This document shows positions 35,372-43,819 of a stretch of DNA of 64,000 nt, in pieces; within the stretch, counting starts at the first letter, position 1, and the number at the start of each line of letters is the position of its first letter. A program made the position numbers and the translations under genes. The DNA lies in assembly GCF_026914185.1 (NCBI RefSeq), contig NC_070572.1, positions 806,001 through 870,000 of the forward strand, written 5' to 3'. A model generated the notes under the pieces. It did not search any database and was not told where the DNA came from. It saw only the letters and a list, made by a program, of their open reading frames with translations. The DNA is from Puccinia triticina (Eukaryota > Basidiomycota > Pucciniomycetes > Pucciniales > Pucciniaceae).

Positions 35372-36191
35372 AATTCCATACATAACCTTTCCTGAACCGC
35401 TAAGTATAGCATGTGGACGGCCTTGGTGACCGTATTTCGACTTGGTAGATACTTGAGGATTGTTGGATGTAGAACATTCTTGAGGCTTCTATCTTCCAAG
35501 GCCAAGAACGGCTTGGCACCCTCGGCGCACCAGATGGCACATCTTTGCGTAACCTAAACTTAAAGCGAGTGAGAGTCAACAGAACATTCAGTTGAATGAA
35601 AAGATGAACTTCAACTAATTAAAGAACACCCACCTCCCGTGGGTCAATGTCACCTGTTCCGGATATGCCCACCAATGCAAGTGTCTTGTTATTTGATGGT
35701 ATTTGCTGCTTCCTCAGACATCGGCCTGCATGCGTGAGGAGATTGCTGCACAATTATTTGTATGTTGGTCGATTGATAGTCTTAGAACATCTGAAAGGTG
35801 CATCTGTTTGATTAGTTTTCATCCATTGATATAAATAGCAGAAAAAAAACTTACGTCTTACACTTCCATGCGATCATGCGGCGTTTAAATTTATCGAGCT
35901 GATTGGAAAGTGTTGGTGTCTCGTAGGAAGAATAAGCTGAGCTGACCTGGTTGCGTGCAAGCCTCTGTGCATGATCTACATTCAAAAGGGTTGGCTTGAG
36001 GGATGATGAATCACTAGAATATTGGTGAAGTACTTACGAAGGCGCTGCTCGTCGGTCGAATCAGTTGCCACAGGGGTGGATGATTCTGCATTGTCACATT
36101 CACCATGTGGCTCCGAGGTGGTTCGATTGGCCTCTTCTTCTAGTGATGGTGACCGTGGAATGATTGTTCAGGGCCGCTTGCGTTGGTTCAT
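35372..36191 (-). pseudogene. hAT transposase of the outer element, 5' exons
   Basis: Minus strand from ATG at 36191. The eighth codon is TGA, followed by an open acidic region up to a donor near 36035. The next exons carry LDKFKRRMIAWKC, the start of the BED finger (about 35910-35865), and, near 35575-35380, DPREVTQRCAIWCAEGAKPF and ILKYLPS, matching exon 3 of the inner transposase. It ends at the retrotransposon insertion point; the coding sequence resumes at 26640. Confidence 0.8.
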
Positions 36192-36520
36192 GATGTGATG
36201 TTAGGATGATATGTTCCGGATCGGAGGATATATGTAGTTGGGGTTGGAGGACATATAGGGGAGCAGGGGTCGGGGAACGGGGCCAAGGGGGAGGCGGGGT
36301 GCGGGGCCAAGAGTACATAGGCTGGGTGAGAGATTGTGTGTTGCGCAGCTGCGGCGCACAAAGACCCTGGGATGAGCGGATAACCGCCTGAATACCCGGG
36401 TACCCGCTGGGTTATAACAGCAACCCAGACATCCACATCCCCATCCGCTATCCGCTGGTGGGTACCCGCCAGCGGATAGCGGATACCCACAACGGGTTCA
36501 AAGTCAACATCTCTAGTACT

Positions 36521-36600
36521 GGTCATCAAGTGTGATTCCAGCTTGTACCAGTCATCAAGTGGACTCAAGCTGGCTACTTGATGACCGGTTTGTACCGGTC
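36521..36600. repeat. Dispersed TCATCAAG repeat, copy at 36.5 kb
   Basis: Three short units of GTCATCAAGTG/ACTTGATGACCGGT directly beside the outer hAT end. Same family as the 60.2-60.5 kb array. Confidence 0.65.
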
Positions 36601-36928
36601 ACCAACGCTGCAAAAAAAACTTGGTCAACTGCTTTCATTTGACATGTAGGATACTCAAGCCAAGCTGCCATTGTAACTCCACCTGAATGCACAAGTGTCT
36701 TTGTTGGCACAGTCACTGTGCAAGGTGCATAGTGACTGTACATTAAAGCCTGGGTTGAGTCAAACCTTGAGTAAGGCTGGTGTAACACCACAAGCTTCCT
36801 CAGAGTTACCGCATGTCAACTGCTCACAGTTGACACAGTTTTTTTTGCAGTGCAAGGGTACCAAACTTGTACCAGTCATTAAGAGTACATACAAACCTTT
36901 ATGACCAGTATCAAGAGTATGCATGTAC
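36601..36928. other. Intergenic, no supported gene
   Basis: 'caactgctcacagttgacacagttttttttgcag' near 36818 and 'cttggtcaactgctttca' near 36621 look like parts of a small repeat. Nothing coding. Confidence 0.4.
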
Positions 36929-36936
36929 ATACAAAC

Positions 36937-37551
36937 TAGGGATGGCGCTTGGGACCCGGGTACCAGGTTTTTTTTTTGACCAAAAGTAGGCACCTGGTAC
37001 AGCACCTGGTACCGCCTAGGCAGGTACGGGCGGTACCCAGGGCGGTGTACCCGTGATACCTTGACCAAATTGCACCAAACCAATGGCATGGCAACGCAGA
37101 TATTACAAGCTGGAGGCTCAATTAACACAAGCCCAAAAGAGGATCAACAACCTGACAAAGGTAAACCCGGTTCCGTGGGAGACACATGACCAGACACTTG
37201 TCGAACTTGGCACTCTTGAGGCCAAGCTTGCGGATCTCAAGGCCAAGCTGCTCTCCTCACAGGTGTTGGCCCACAAATTGCTCACTAACCTTGCCTCCTC
37301 CCAGCCCATCATTCAGGCCCTCAAAGCCAGTCTGAGCACCCTGAAACAGGATTCTGCTGGTCAGCTTGAGTGACTCTTACAGGTGTGTTGAGCGGCAAGC
37401 TGGGGGCTCAGGGCAGGTGTGGGTAGGCAGTACCTGGGTACCCGCTGTTTTTCTCCCAAATACCAGGCTCCTGGTACAGCACCTGGTACTGCTTGGCAGG
37501 TACCCAATAGGCACCCGCCAGGCAGTACCAGGTACCCAAATGCCATCCCTA
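36937..37551. mobile_element. Non-autonomous hAT-like element, 615 bp, TSD ATACAAAC
   Basis: TIRs TAGGGATGGC at 36937 and its reverse complement ending at 37551; perfect 8-bp duplication ATACAAAC at 36929-36936 and 37552-37559. Subterminal GGTACC/GGTACCC words are dense (36958-37050 and 37425-37540), as in the autonomous hAT elements here. The middle holds a single 96-codon ORF unrelated to a transposase. Confidence 0.93.
37083..37373 (+). CDS. Coiled-coil ORF inside the 615-bp hAT-like element
   Basis: Starts MAWQRRYYKLEAQL and stops at 37373; 96 aa. It is almost entirely amphipathic helix with Leu/Ala heptads (LEAQLTQAQKRINNL, TLEAKLADLKAKLL), interrupted by a VNPVPWE segment. No metal-binding or catalytic motif. 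Its fit between the two GGTACC-rich ends suggests captured host coding sequence or a leftover of a larger element's gene. The nearest donor gene is not in this window. Whether it is translated is unknown. Confidence 0.55.
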   Translation: MAWQRRYYKLEAQLTQAQKRINNLTKVNPVPWETHDQTLVELGTLEAKLADLKAKLLSSQVLAHKLLTNLASSQPIIQALKASLSTLKQDSAGQLE

Positions 37552-37656
37552 ATACAAACTGGTGGTGGGTGTTGATAGGTCAGTCAGATGAGTTTACCAT
37601 TTGATTTGGCTCAACCGGTGTGGAGTGCCCTCTGCATTCCTAAATTTGGCTCTTTT

Positions 37657-37943
37657 TGTAAGCCCCCTCCTTTGGGGTCTCACAAGAGCTGTCACATTCT
37701 TACATGAGCCACAGATAGTCCTTAGTCTCCTCCTGTTACTTCCCTAGTCCAGCAGAGATCTTCACTCTCTCCCAGCTAGGTAAGCTATTTCCATTTCTTC
37801 TCATTCTCAAGCTTCCCTCTCTCCCGGCTATATACCTGCAATACAGCCCCTAAGTTAGTACCAGAACGGTTTCATAGGCTTTTGCCTTGTCCATTGTGCC
37901 CCTCTATGATGATCAGTGAAGGACTCAATCCTGAGTCCTTACA
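37657..37943 (+). mobile_element. Solo LTR related to 7246-7614, opposite orientation
   Basis: TGTAAGCCCCC at 37657 to GTCCTTACA at 37943. It aligns with the reverse complement of 7248-7612 (ACAGCCC, TTTGCC, GTGAAGGACTC..TCCTTACA). It contains the shortened form of the internal repeat: CTCTCTCCCAGCTAG|GTAAGC at 37765-37785 and CTCTCTCCCGGCTA near 37816. No convincing TSD. Confidence 0.6.
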
Positions 37944-38365
37944 CTTCAAGGAGTACTTGACCTTGCATTTAGCTGAACCAATGTGGATGCTCTAAGGTGT
38001 GCTAGGAGTCTGTTGTCCGTGTTGTCAAGAGTTTTTTATTTTTTTTTATTTTTCTCCATTAGGATTATTCTTACCTCAGAGCAAATTCTACCCAGAACTT
38101 ACAAGGAGGAAATTTGTAGAGCGAGATATTTTGATTAATCCGAGGAGAGAAAAAAAAGAGAGCTGTGTCAGCCTGTGGAAACCCCACACCAAGGTCATCT
38201 GTAAAGGTGTATACCGACGGCCATGACTCCCATCCTTCCCAAGAAAAAAATGAACTGGATGAGAAACTGCTTGGACTGGTGATATGAAAACCTAAGCGAA
38301 ACATCAAAACACAGTTTGTCAATGAGAGTGGGTACAACAAAAGCGTTCCATAAATCACTGTAGCC
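37944..38365. other. Downstream of the PWI gene, no supported gene
   Basis: Likely 3' flank of the minus-strand PWI-domain gene. Frames here are short and carry no motif. Confidence 0.4.
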
Positions 38366-38659
38366 TCAGCTTTCACATTCCCGTCCCTCGTGCCTCGGTG
38401 CATTATTACCGTTGTATTGTGTCGTGGAATGGATGCACTTATCACGCTCCGACGAGTCTTCGTGACGGCGATCTAGGCGTGGCGATGGAGAGGCTCTTCG
38501 TCGGGATTGTCGAGATGGGGGAGAGCGAGATCGGTAGCGAGAACGAGAAGGAGAGCGAGAATGCGAAAGGGAACGAGAACGAGAACGTCTGGAGCTTCGA
38601 GCAGTTCCCTTGTCGGCTTGAGAGTCGCACCGCCGGGTACGAGAGCGAGAGCGAGACCT
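38366..38659 (-). other. In-frame RS-domain continuation beyond the TAG
   Basis: 98 codons in the same frame as exon 5, directly after TAG. They begin RSRSRSRTRR and continue with dense RS/SR dipeptides (SRSRSLSHSRSPSRSRYRSRSPP) to a TGA at 38366. RS composition and frame match what SRRM1-like proteins have after the PWI domain, so this was almost certainly coding. A GTAATAATG donor-like site lies near 38410, so the true 3' end may differ. Confidence 0.7.
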
Positions 38660-39702
38660 CTAGCGTCTCCTGGTAGACGAAGGCTCTCTAATTGGGCTAT
38701 CTGATGCTCTGGCCCCGCCGCGACTCCTCCATCCTGAATCTCTGCCACGATGGGGGACAAAGCTACCTCGGGAAGCAGAGCCACTCGGACCGTCATCTCT
38801 TGATCCATTTCTTTGCGAGTTATCAAAGCCGTAGTAACCACCTCGACCATTTCCTTGGCATCGTTCGCGGCGTCTGATTTCTGCCAGCTTGCGCTCTTTT
38901 TCTGCCTCCAGCTCTTGCCGTCGCTTGATCGTAGCTTGAGCCTCGAGATCCACTTCCTCCTTCTTACGCATCTCTTCCTTCTTCTGCTCGATAAAGAGGG
39001 CAGGAACTTTGAGTGGCGACTGTTGAGCAGAGATTAATAGCGTCCAAAGTTCTGACATGAACGGTCCAGTCTTCGACTCCAAAAACCCGGTCAAATTTTT
39101 CTGCACTCTTTTAGGATCGACGATCTGAAAAACGGAAACAGCGTTCTAATTTCAGCAAATATGGGGACATGGGTAGAGATATTCAAGATTCCTCAACAAG
39201 AACATGTTAGCAAAATCGAAGTAATTACGGGACTCGTGGGATCATCTAGCAAGCCATTAACATATTCAACCACCACTTTGTCTTCGAAACCGAGTAACTC
39301 CATTATTTTGTCTGTAATCCACGGTCTCATGACCGAAAGTTCCACCTTTCGCATGTCGACCTAAAAGCTCAGCGAAGGTGTGGGATCAGCTCTCGATGGA
39401 TCTTGGTAGGAAAATAGGGGTGGTACACACTTTCTGGTCTAGTCCTTTGGGAAAGTTGATCGACTTTAGAAGGGATTTCTCCTTGTCTTTGAATCGGATA
39501 TCCTGCCAAATTTGATCAAAGCAATTACACCATGACGATTCAGCAAAAAGATAATCGGGCAAGTGGGAACGGGATGCACTTACTTGTTCGCTTGATGTGC
39601 CTTTGAAGAACCCTGCATGCCAGCAGAAAAGAAGGAGACTCACTCAGATTCAAGCGCAAGAAAATCAGTTCAGGTTCGATCGGGCTTACCTGCATCACCC
39701 AT
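38660..39702 (-). CDS. PWI-domain splicing coactivator, SRRM1/SRm160-like
   Basis: Five exons on the minus strand with phase-consistent GT..AG borders: 39702-39690, 39612-39584, 39502-39431, 39360-39229 and 39124-38660 (236 aa). The order matches animal and yeast relatives: MGDAGFFKGTSSEQ, DIRFKDKEKSLLKSINFP, then the PWI domain (VELSVMRPWITDKIMELLGFED…VVEYV…DP…QKNLTGFLE…F.SELW.LL.SAQ; about residues 42-115). A charged helix (KKEEMRKKEE…) and an RG/RS region follow. The PWI domain binds nucleic acid, and the family bridges SR proteins in pre-mRNA splicing in the nucleus. The frame meets TAG at 38660-38662, but the same frame continues with a clear RS domain to 38366. The 13- and 29-nt first exons are typical of intron-rich fungi. 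Confidence 0.88.
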
Positions 39703-40579
39703 TGTTGAAAGTATTTAGTATTTAACAAGATGGGGGAAAGCCGAACTTCGCTCAAAAGCTGCTCAAGCTTGGACACAGATTTCACAGCACATCTCACAAG
39801 GTTTCATCTAACTCAACTACACCACAGACTGGGGTTGAAGTAAGTTGACGATTTCGGGGCTGATGTCGATTCTTCCTACACTGGCGCCGAACAAAACTCA
39901 ACCTCCAAGCCCGTCATTCGAGCTCAATTCTTCTCCGCCTACTCGAGTTAGCATGTTCTCCAGAATTGAAGCCGATTGTTATCCATGCCCGTCGAACTCC
40001 CGGTGAATGGCCCTGAGCCTAATGAAAGACAAATTTATACTAACTCTTCCATTCCATATTGGACGCGGTATGGAGTCGTGGCCTCGCAGTCTGGATGCGT
40101 CGCCGCCCACATGCAGCCTGAAGCCCATCTGGCCCAGCAGAGGCGGTTACTTCGCGGTGACGTTGGCTTCGTGTGAGGTGGAACATCGCACACATTGTTG
40201 CAGTGTATTGTTGACCGGGTGTGTGGGAGGGAAAGTGATTGGTAGATGGAGCACTAATTCATGCAACCTGGTCCACCGGGAGGATGCCCTCCCAGTGGAA
40301 AAGAGTGACGCGCTTTTGTTGAGGCAGGTGCATTTATTGGGCTCACTTGCCGCTCCTTTCTTCTCGCGACTTGAGCCAGTCTCATAGGGAACAGCCGCCG
40401 CCAGCGTTACTCGCATGGATTGAAGCTCAAACAAAGGTCACGATCAAATGCTTAATTCCAAACAAAGTTGTAGTTCTGTCTAAACATTCCAGGAAGTTAC
40501 TGTTTACAAATTTGCGGTCTCATAATAACACTTCCGGTTCCAAATTGGATAGCGAGCTTACAGTGATCCTGATATCTCC
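39703..40579. other. Intergenic between the PWI gene and the small secreted-peptide gene
   Basis: Holds the PWI gene promoter (minus strand) and the 3' flank of the peptide gene. No clear TATA box before 39702. A plus-strand frame at 40007-40387 has no recognisable motif. Confidence 0.4.
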
Positions 40580-40696
40580 CTAGCAGTGAGGACCGCCGGG
40601 GCAGGGGTTTTGTGCGCCCGCTGAGGGTGTTCCACGTGGCGCGACAATTGTGCCCAGGGAAAGCAAGACCGTGATCACGAACATGAACATCTTCAT
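40580..40696 (-). CDS. Predicted 38-aa secreted peptide
   Basis: Minus-strand ATG at 40696, stop at 40580. The first 18-19 residues form a textbook signal peptide (MKMFMFVITVLLSLGTIVA: basic residue, hydrophobic core, Ala before the likely cut). The remainder of about 19 residues is Pro/Gly/Ala-rich with two Cys near the end (NPCPGGPHC). A TATA box (TATTTATA on the minus strand, 40821-40828) lies 125 bases upstream of the ATG, and the leader between is purine-poor. It is a single exon as read; a donor-like GTAAGC lies just after the stop, so a longer spliced form is possible. No family recognised. Small secreted proteins are common in plant-pathogenic fungi, but no function can be assigned. 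Confidence 0.55.
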   Translation of the reverse strand: MKMFMFVITVLLSLGTIVAPRGTPSAGAQNPCPGGPHC

Positions 40697-40820
40697 CTTG
40701 TGTGGTGGATTGTGCGGCGTGTTTTCTCAAGTTGAATAGTGATTTACTGGATAATGCACAGGTGTTGAGGGGGCAGTTTGGTGTTCTGAGGCTGGAACGA
40801 TGGCTGGTGATGGCTGTGCT

Positions 40821-40828
40821 TATAAATA
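40821..40828 (-). promoter_or_regulatory. TATA box for the small secreted-peptide gene
   Basis: TATTTATA on the minus strand, about 125 bases before the ATG at 40696; roughly 95 bases of leader if transcription starts 30 bases downstream. Confidence 0.55.
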
Positions 40829-40839
40829 CGTGCCAATAT

Positions 40840-41720
40840 CAAATTGTTCCTGGCGGCTGAGGCAAAGAAGGTGGCCGCCAGTAGCCTCATGAGTCTGGAG
40901 CTGTCCGCAGACTGCCAGACACTTCGGGAAGACAATCGTGCACAAGGGATGGACCATAGCCACACGCCGTTGTTTGTATGTAATGACTGTGTCAAAACAC
41001 CAAGGACAGGATGTCTTGGAAAGTCACACACTTTCACACACACTGACACGGCCAGCAGAGGCTGGAAATTGACAACAACGGCAGGTACGGCCAGCAAGAT
41101 TTTCTCATGTACGCGTAGCTCCTGAGCTCTTGTTGACTGGTGCGAATCACCGGTGTGTCAATGGCCAGTGCTGTGGCAGTGCTGGTGACGGCTGGCACCG
41201 CCCATCCTGAGAAGCTCTGGATGAATTGTGTCCGCCATTGGGAGAGCTGCGTCGGGCTTTTCATAGTAGTGGCCTGCTTGCCAAGCAATCTTCCTCGGCG
41301 AGCAGGCACAAGGTGTTTGCCCAGGAGGAATCCTCCTGGAGGCAAACAGGAAATTCATCCCAGTACAAAGGTGCCTGATTGGGAAGGCGGATAGCAGCAA
41401 ATAGCTGCACATGAAGTCCCTCCTTCGCAGGGTTCCTGCGGGACGGCGTCCCCCCTCCAATAGAGGGACTCAAGTCAAGTTGGTTCCGGGTGGCTATGAT
41501 GGGCATCTTAGGTTGGGGGAGGCCGCAGGCCTAAAGAATCAGACAGCTTAGAAAGAGAGCGTTGGTCTCTCAGCAGACAAGGCTCGAGTCGTACCAATCA
41601 AAAACTCACAAAGGAACTGCTGCAAGCTCAAGATCACGCTCTCTGTCTCTCCCCTCTCGATGCTCGCAACGAAGGGAGTCCCTTTCGACACACCCTCATT
41701 GACGTTACAAAGACTCGATG
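40840..41720. other. Intergenic, no supported gene
   Basis: A GC-rich stretch with overlapping frames on both strands and no motif. 41405-41480 (AAGTCCCTCC…GGGACTCAAGTCAAGTT) resembles 47300-47390 and is probably a small repeat with a hairpin. A minus-strand frame at 41548-41720 reading GTSSLCNVNEGVSKGTPF is unrecognised and is interrupted by the MULE-like insertion. Confidence 0.4.
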
Positions 41721-41730
41721 TCCCAATCGA

Positions 41731-42375
41731 GGACCCTGGAAAACCCCTGTAAATGGGGGTAATGTAAAATCCAGAATTTTGCCAAAATTCATAAATTTTG
41801 TGACTTGATTCATGCACATTTCATGCCTACACTCAGGGCATTTTCCAGTTTTTCATACATTTTCAATGCCTACCATTGCTGCCAAGGGGGGGAGGGGGGG
41901 GGGGGGGGGGGGGGGGGTGGCGCAGAAGAATAAAATCTTGCTTGAATTTTGCAAAATTTCCACTTTTCTTGTCCTCTATGCAAACAAAAGAAAACCATAG
42001 GAGGGTTCAATTGTTGAATTCTTCACTTTTGGGCTCAAGAATGCCTTCTGGTGGTTTTCAGCTGGAGTTTTAAGAAGTATTGAGGGAAATAAAATTGGTA
42101 AAATTGACTTTTGATGCCCTATGCCAATGGTATAGGCCCTAAGACAAGGGGTGCTGCTGAGGGGGGGAAGGGGCTTTTTGGTTGCACTCTCAGGAATTTC
42201 ATACATCTTATAGTTACTACCCTCCCTTACCCAGGAAAAAATTCATACACTCAAAGTGCTTACCATTGAGCCCAAAAAAGCCCATTCATACCGTTTTTGT
42301 GCCTACCATTTTGGGTTTTTGCCAAAAAATTCATACATTTTCATTACCCCCATTTACAGGGGGTTCCCAGGGTCC
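41731..42375. mobile_element. Non-autonomous Mutator-like element, 645 bp, 10-bp TSD
   Basis: Terminal inverted repeats of about 32 bp start GGACCCTGG and include CCCCTGTAAATGGGGGTAAT. The flanking 10-mer TCCCAATCGA occurs at 41721-41730 and 42376-42385. A 9-11 bp TSD with TIRs of this kind fits Mutator-like elements. No transposase inside. The interior has repeated 'attcatacattt..cctaccatt' units and a long G run (41886-41917). Confidence 0.9.
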
Positions 42376-42397
42376 TCCCAATCGACGTGGTAACTGG

Positions 42398-43367
42398 TGT
42401 GGTGCTCCATTCCAAACCATAAGTAGTATTTTATTGCTTTTTCTTTACTTATATTCATCATTACATTGCCCATTTCCCCATAACCCTTCACAAATACCTC
42501 ATTATTATTGCATATTCAGATTCTACGCCAAATTTTACCTATAGTCACTCATACATAGTACCCCCTTATCTTCAATGGTTCAGTAGTTATAAAGGATATA
42601 AGACTTACAGACAACCTACATTCTTCATTAGTTACAATACTCATTTCATTAGTAACCTACTTGAATCATTACAGTAAATTCTTTTTACATATTTATTCTC
42701 ACATACTAAACCCTTTACATACATTTCTCATTATGTACTATGCCTATTGTACACATTACATCATTGGATCTGTGCTTACCTCTTTCAGTAGTGCTCATCA
42801 TTACAAGTAGTTACTATGTTCTCATCACTCTTCCCCATTAGTACATTCTTTTATTCCCATAACCAGCATTCCCCTTTCAGCATTGCTCATCATTACATAC
42901 TGCTACTATGTTCACATCACTCTTCCCCATTTGTACATTCCTTTATTCCCATAGCCAGAATGCCCCCACTGTCTGTGCTCATCCCTCCTTTCATATAAGA
43001 ACTGTCCTTCCCTCCTCACTTGTACCTGATGCAGAATTTATAGATAATTTTAGATACAGAAATTATAAGTGCCCATTCTCATCAACCCATTGCCATTGAA
43101 CCATTGCCCATTGCTTCCCCCCCCTCTTTCAACCATTGCTCCAACTCTCTTACCCTCAGTAGTCAGTAGTTAAGCTCATAGTACTAGCTCCTAAGATCAA
43201 GCAGAAATCAGCCACACCTTTTTCTTCTTTTTCTTAGTGTTACTCTCATCCCCTCAGCATTAGTCAGGAAGGCAGCCTCATCAGCACCCTTGCATAGCTT
43301 ACATTAGTACTAGTGTTGCTATCCATTTCCCTTCCAAGCTCTATTCTGCCCTTTGAGTAGTTCCACA
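42398..43367. mobile_element. Solo LTR, TGTGG..CCACA, TSD CTGG
   Basis: 970 bp from TGTGGTGCTCC to GTTCCACA, flanked by CTGG (42394-42397 and 43368-43371). Same termini and layout as 6015-7071: an AT-rich body of 'cattacat' units, CATATAAGAACTG near 42993 and AAGGCAGCC near 43270. It is only 22 bases from the MULE-like element. Confidence 0.75.
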
Positions 43368-43819
43368 CTGGCTCGCCGCAGAAGTATGCATCAGATAGGA
43401 TTGAATTCCGCCACTGAAGCCTCAAAATATTTCCAGCCCAATCCCAAGTCCATCCGGTTTCAAGAATTTGCAGTACAAGGTCACTTCCATTGTTTCAAGC
43501 GTGCACTGGAATACATATTTAGATTGAAATACGTCCAACGTAATATGTATATTTACGTGGCCTGCTCCCAAGGCTATGTACAGGCTTCACGGATGGATTA
43601 TTTCAGATGAAGAAAGTGGGACGTATCTGATTCTTGCAAGATCACATGTATAGCTATGTACGGTATTTTTCCGCCGGAACCCATGACCCGTGGTGATGAC
43701 GAACCGAAACCGCGCGAACGGGATGGGCCGGGATGTTTCTCCCATCAACGAAGTCCATCCAATGATACCTAATAGATCTAAGTAGAATTCTCAACTTACT
43801 CTTTACCGTTTACGAAGAG
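43368..43819. other. 5' flank of the secreted NLS-protein gene
   Basis: Presumed promoter. No obvious TATA box. CG-rich words lie at 43700-43735 (GAACCGAAACCGCGCGAACGG). A short plus-strand frame at 43353-43610 has no motif. Confidence 0.45.

Larger units (their letters stand above)
23752..36515 (-). mobile_element. Outer hAT element, split by a nested retrotransposon
   Basis: The ends are TAGAGATGTTGACTT at 23752 and its reverse complement ending at 36515, 15-bp TIRs of the same type as the inner hAT (TAGGGATTGTTGAT). GGTACCCG-type words cluster just inside both ends (23775-23895 and 36395-36490). The flanking 8-mers GTGAAACT and GTACTGGT do not match, so no TSD is preserved. Without the 8.7-kb insertion at 26678-35366 the element would be about 4.1 kb. 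Transposase exons are on the minus strand from 36191 to 23965. Confidence 0.82.

Noticed and set aside
23744..36523. 8-bp target duplication of the outer hAT
   Set aside because: GTGAAACT and GTACTGGT match at only three positions, so a TSD is not supported.
40007..40387. 126-codon plus-strand ORF as a gene
   Set aside because: No motif and no splice or promoter support; it lies between two minus-strand genes.
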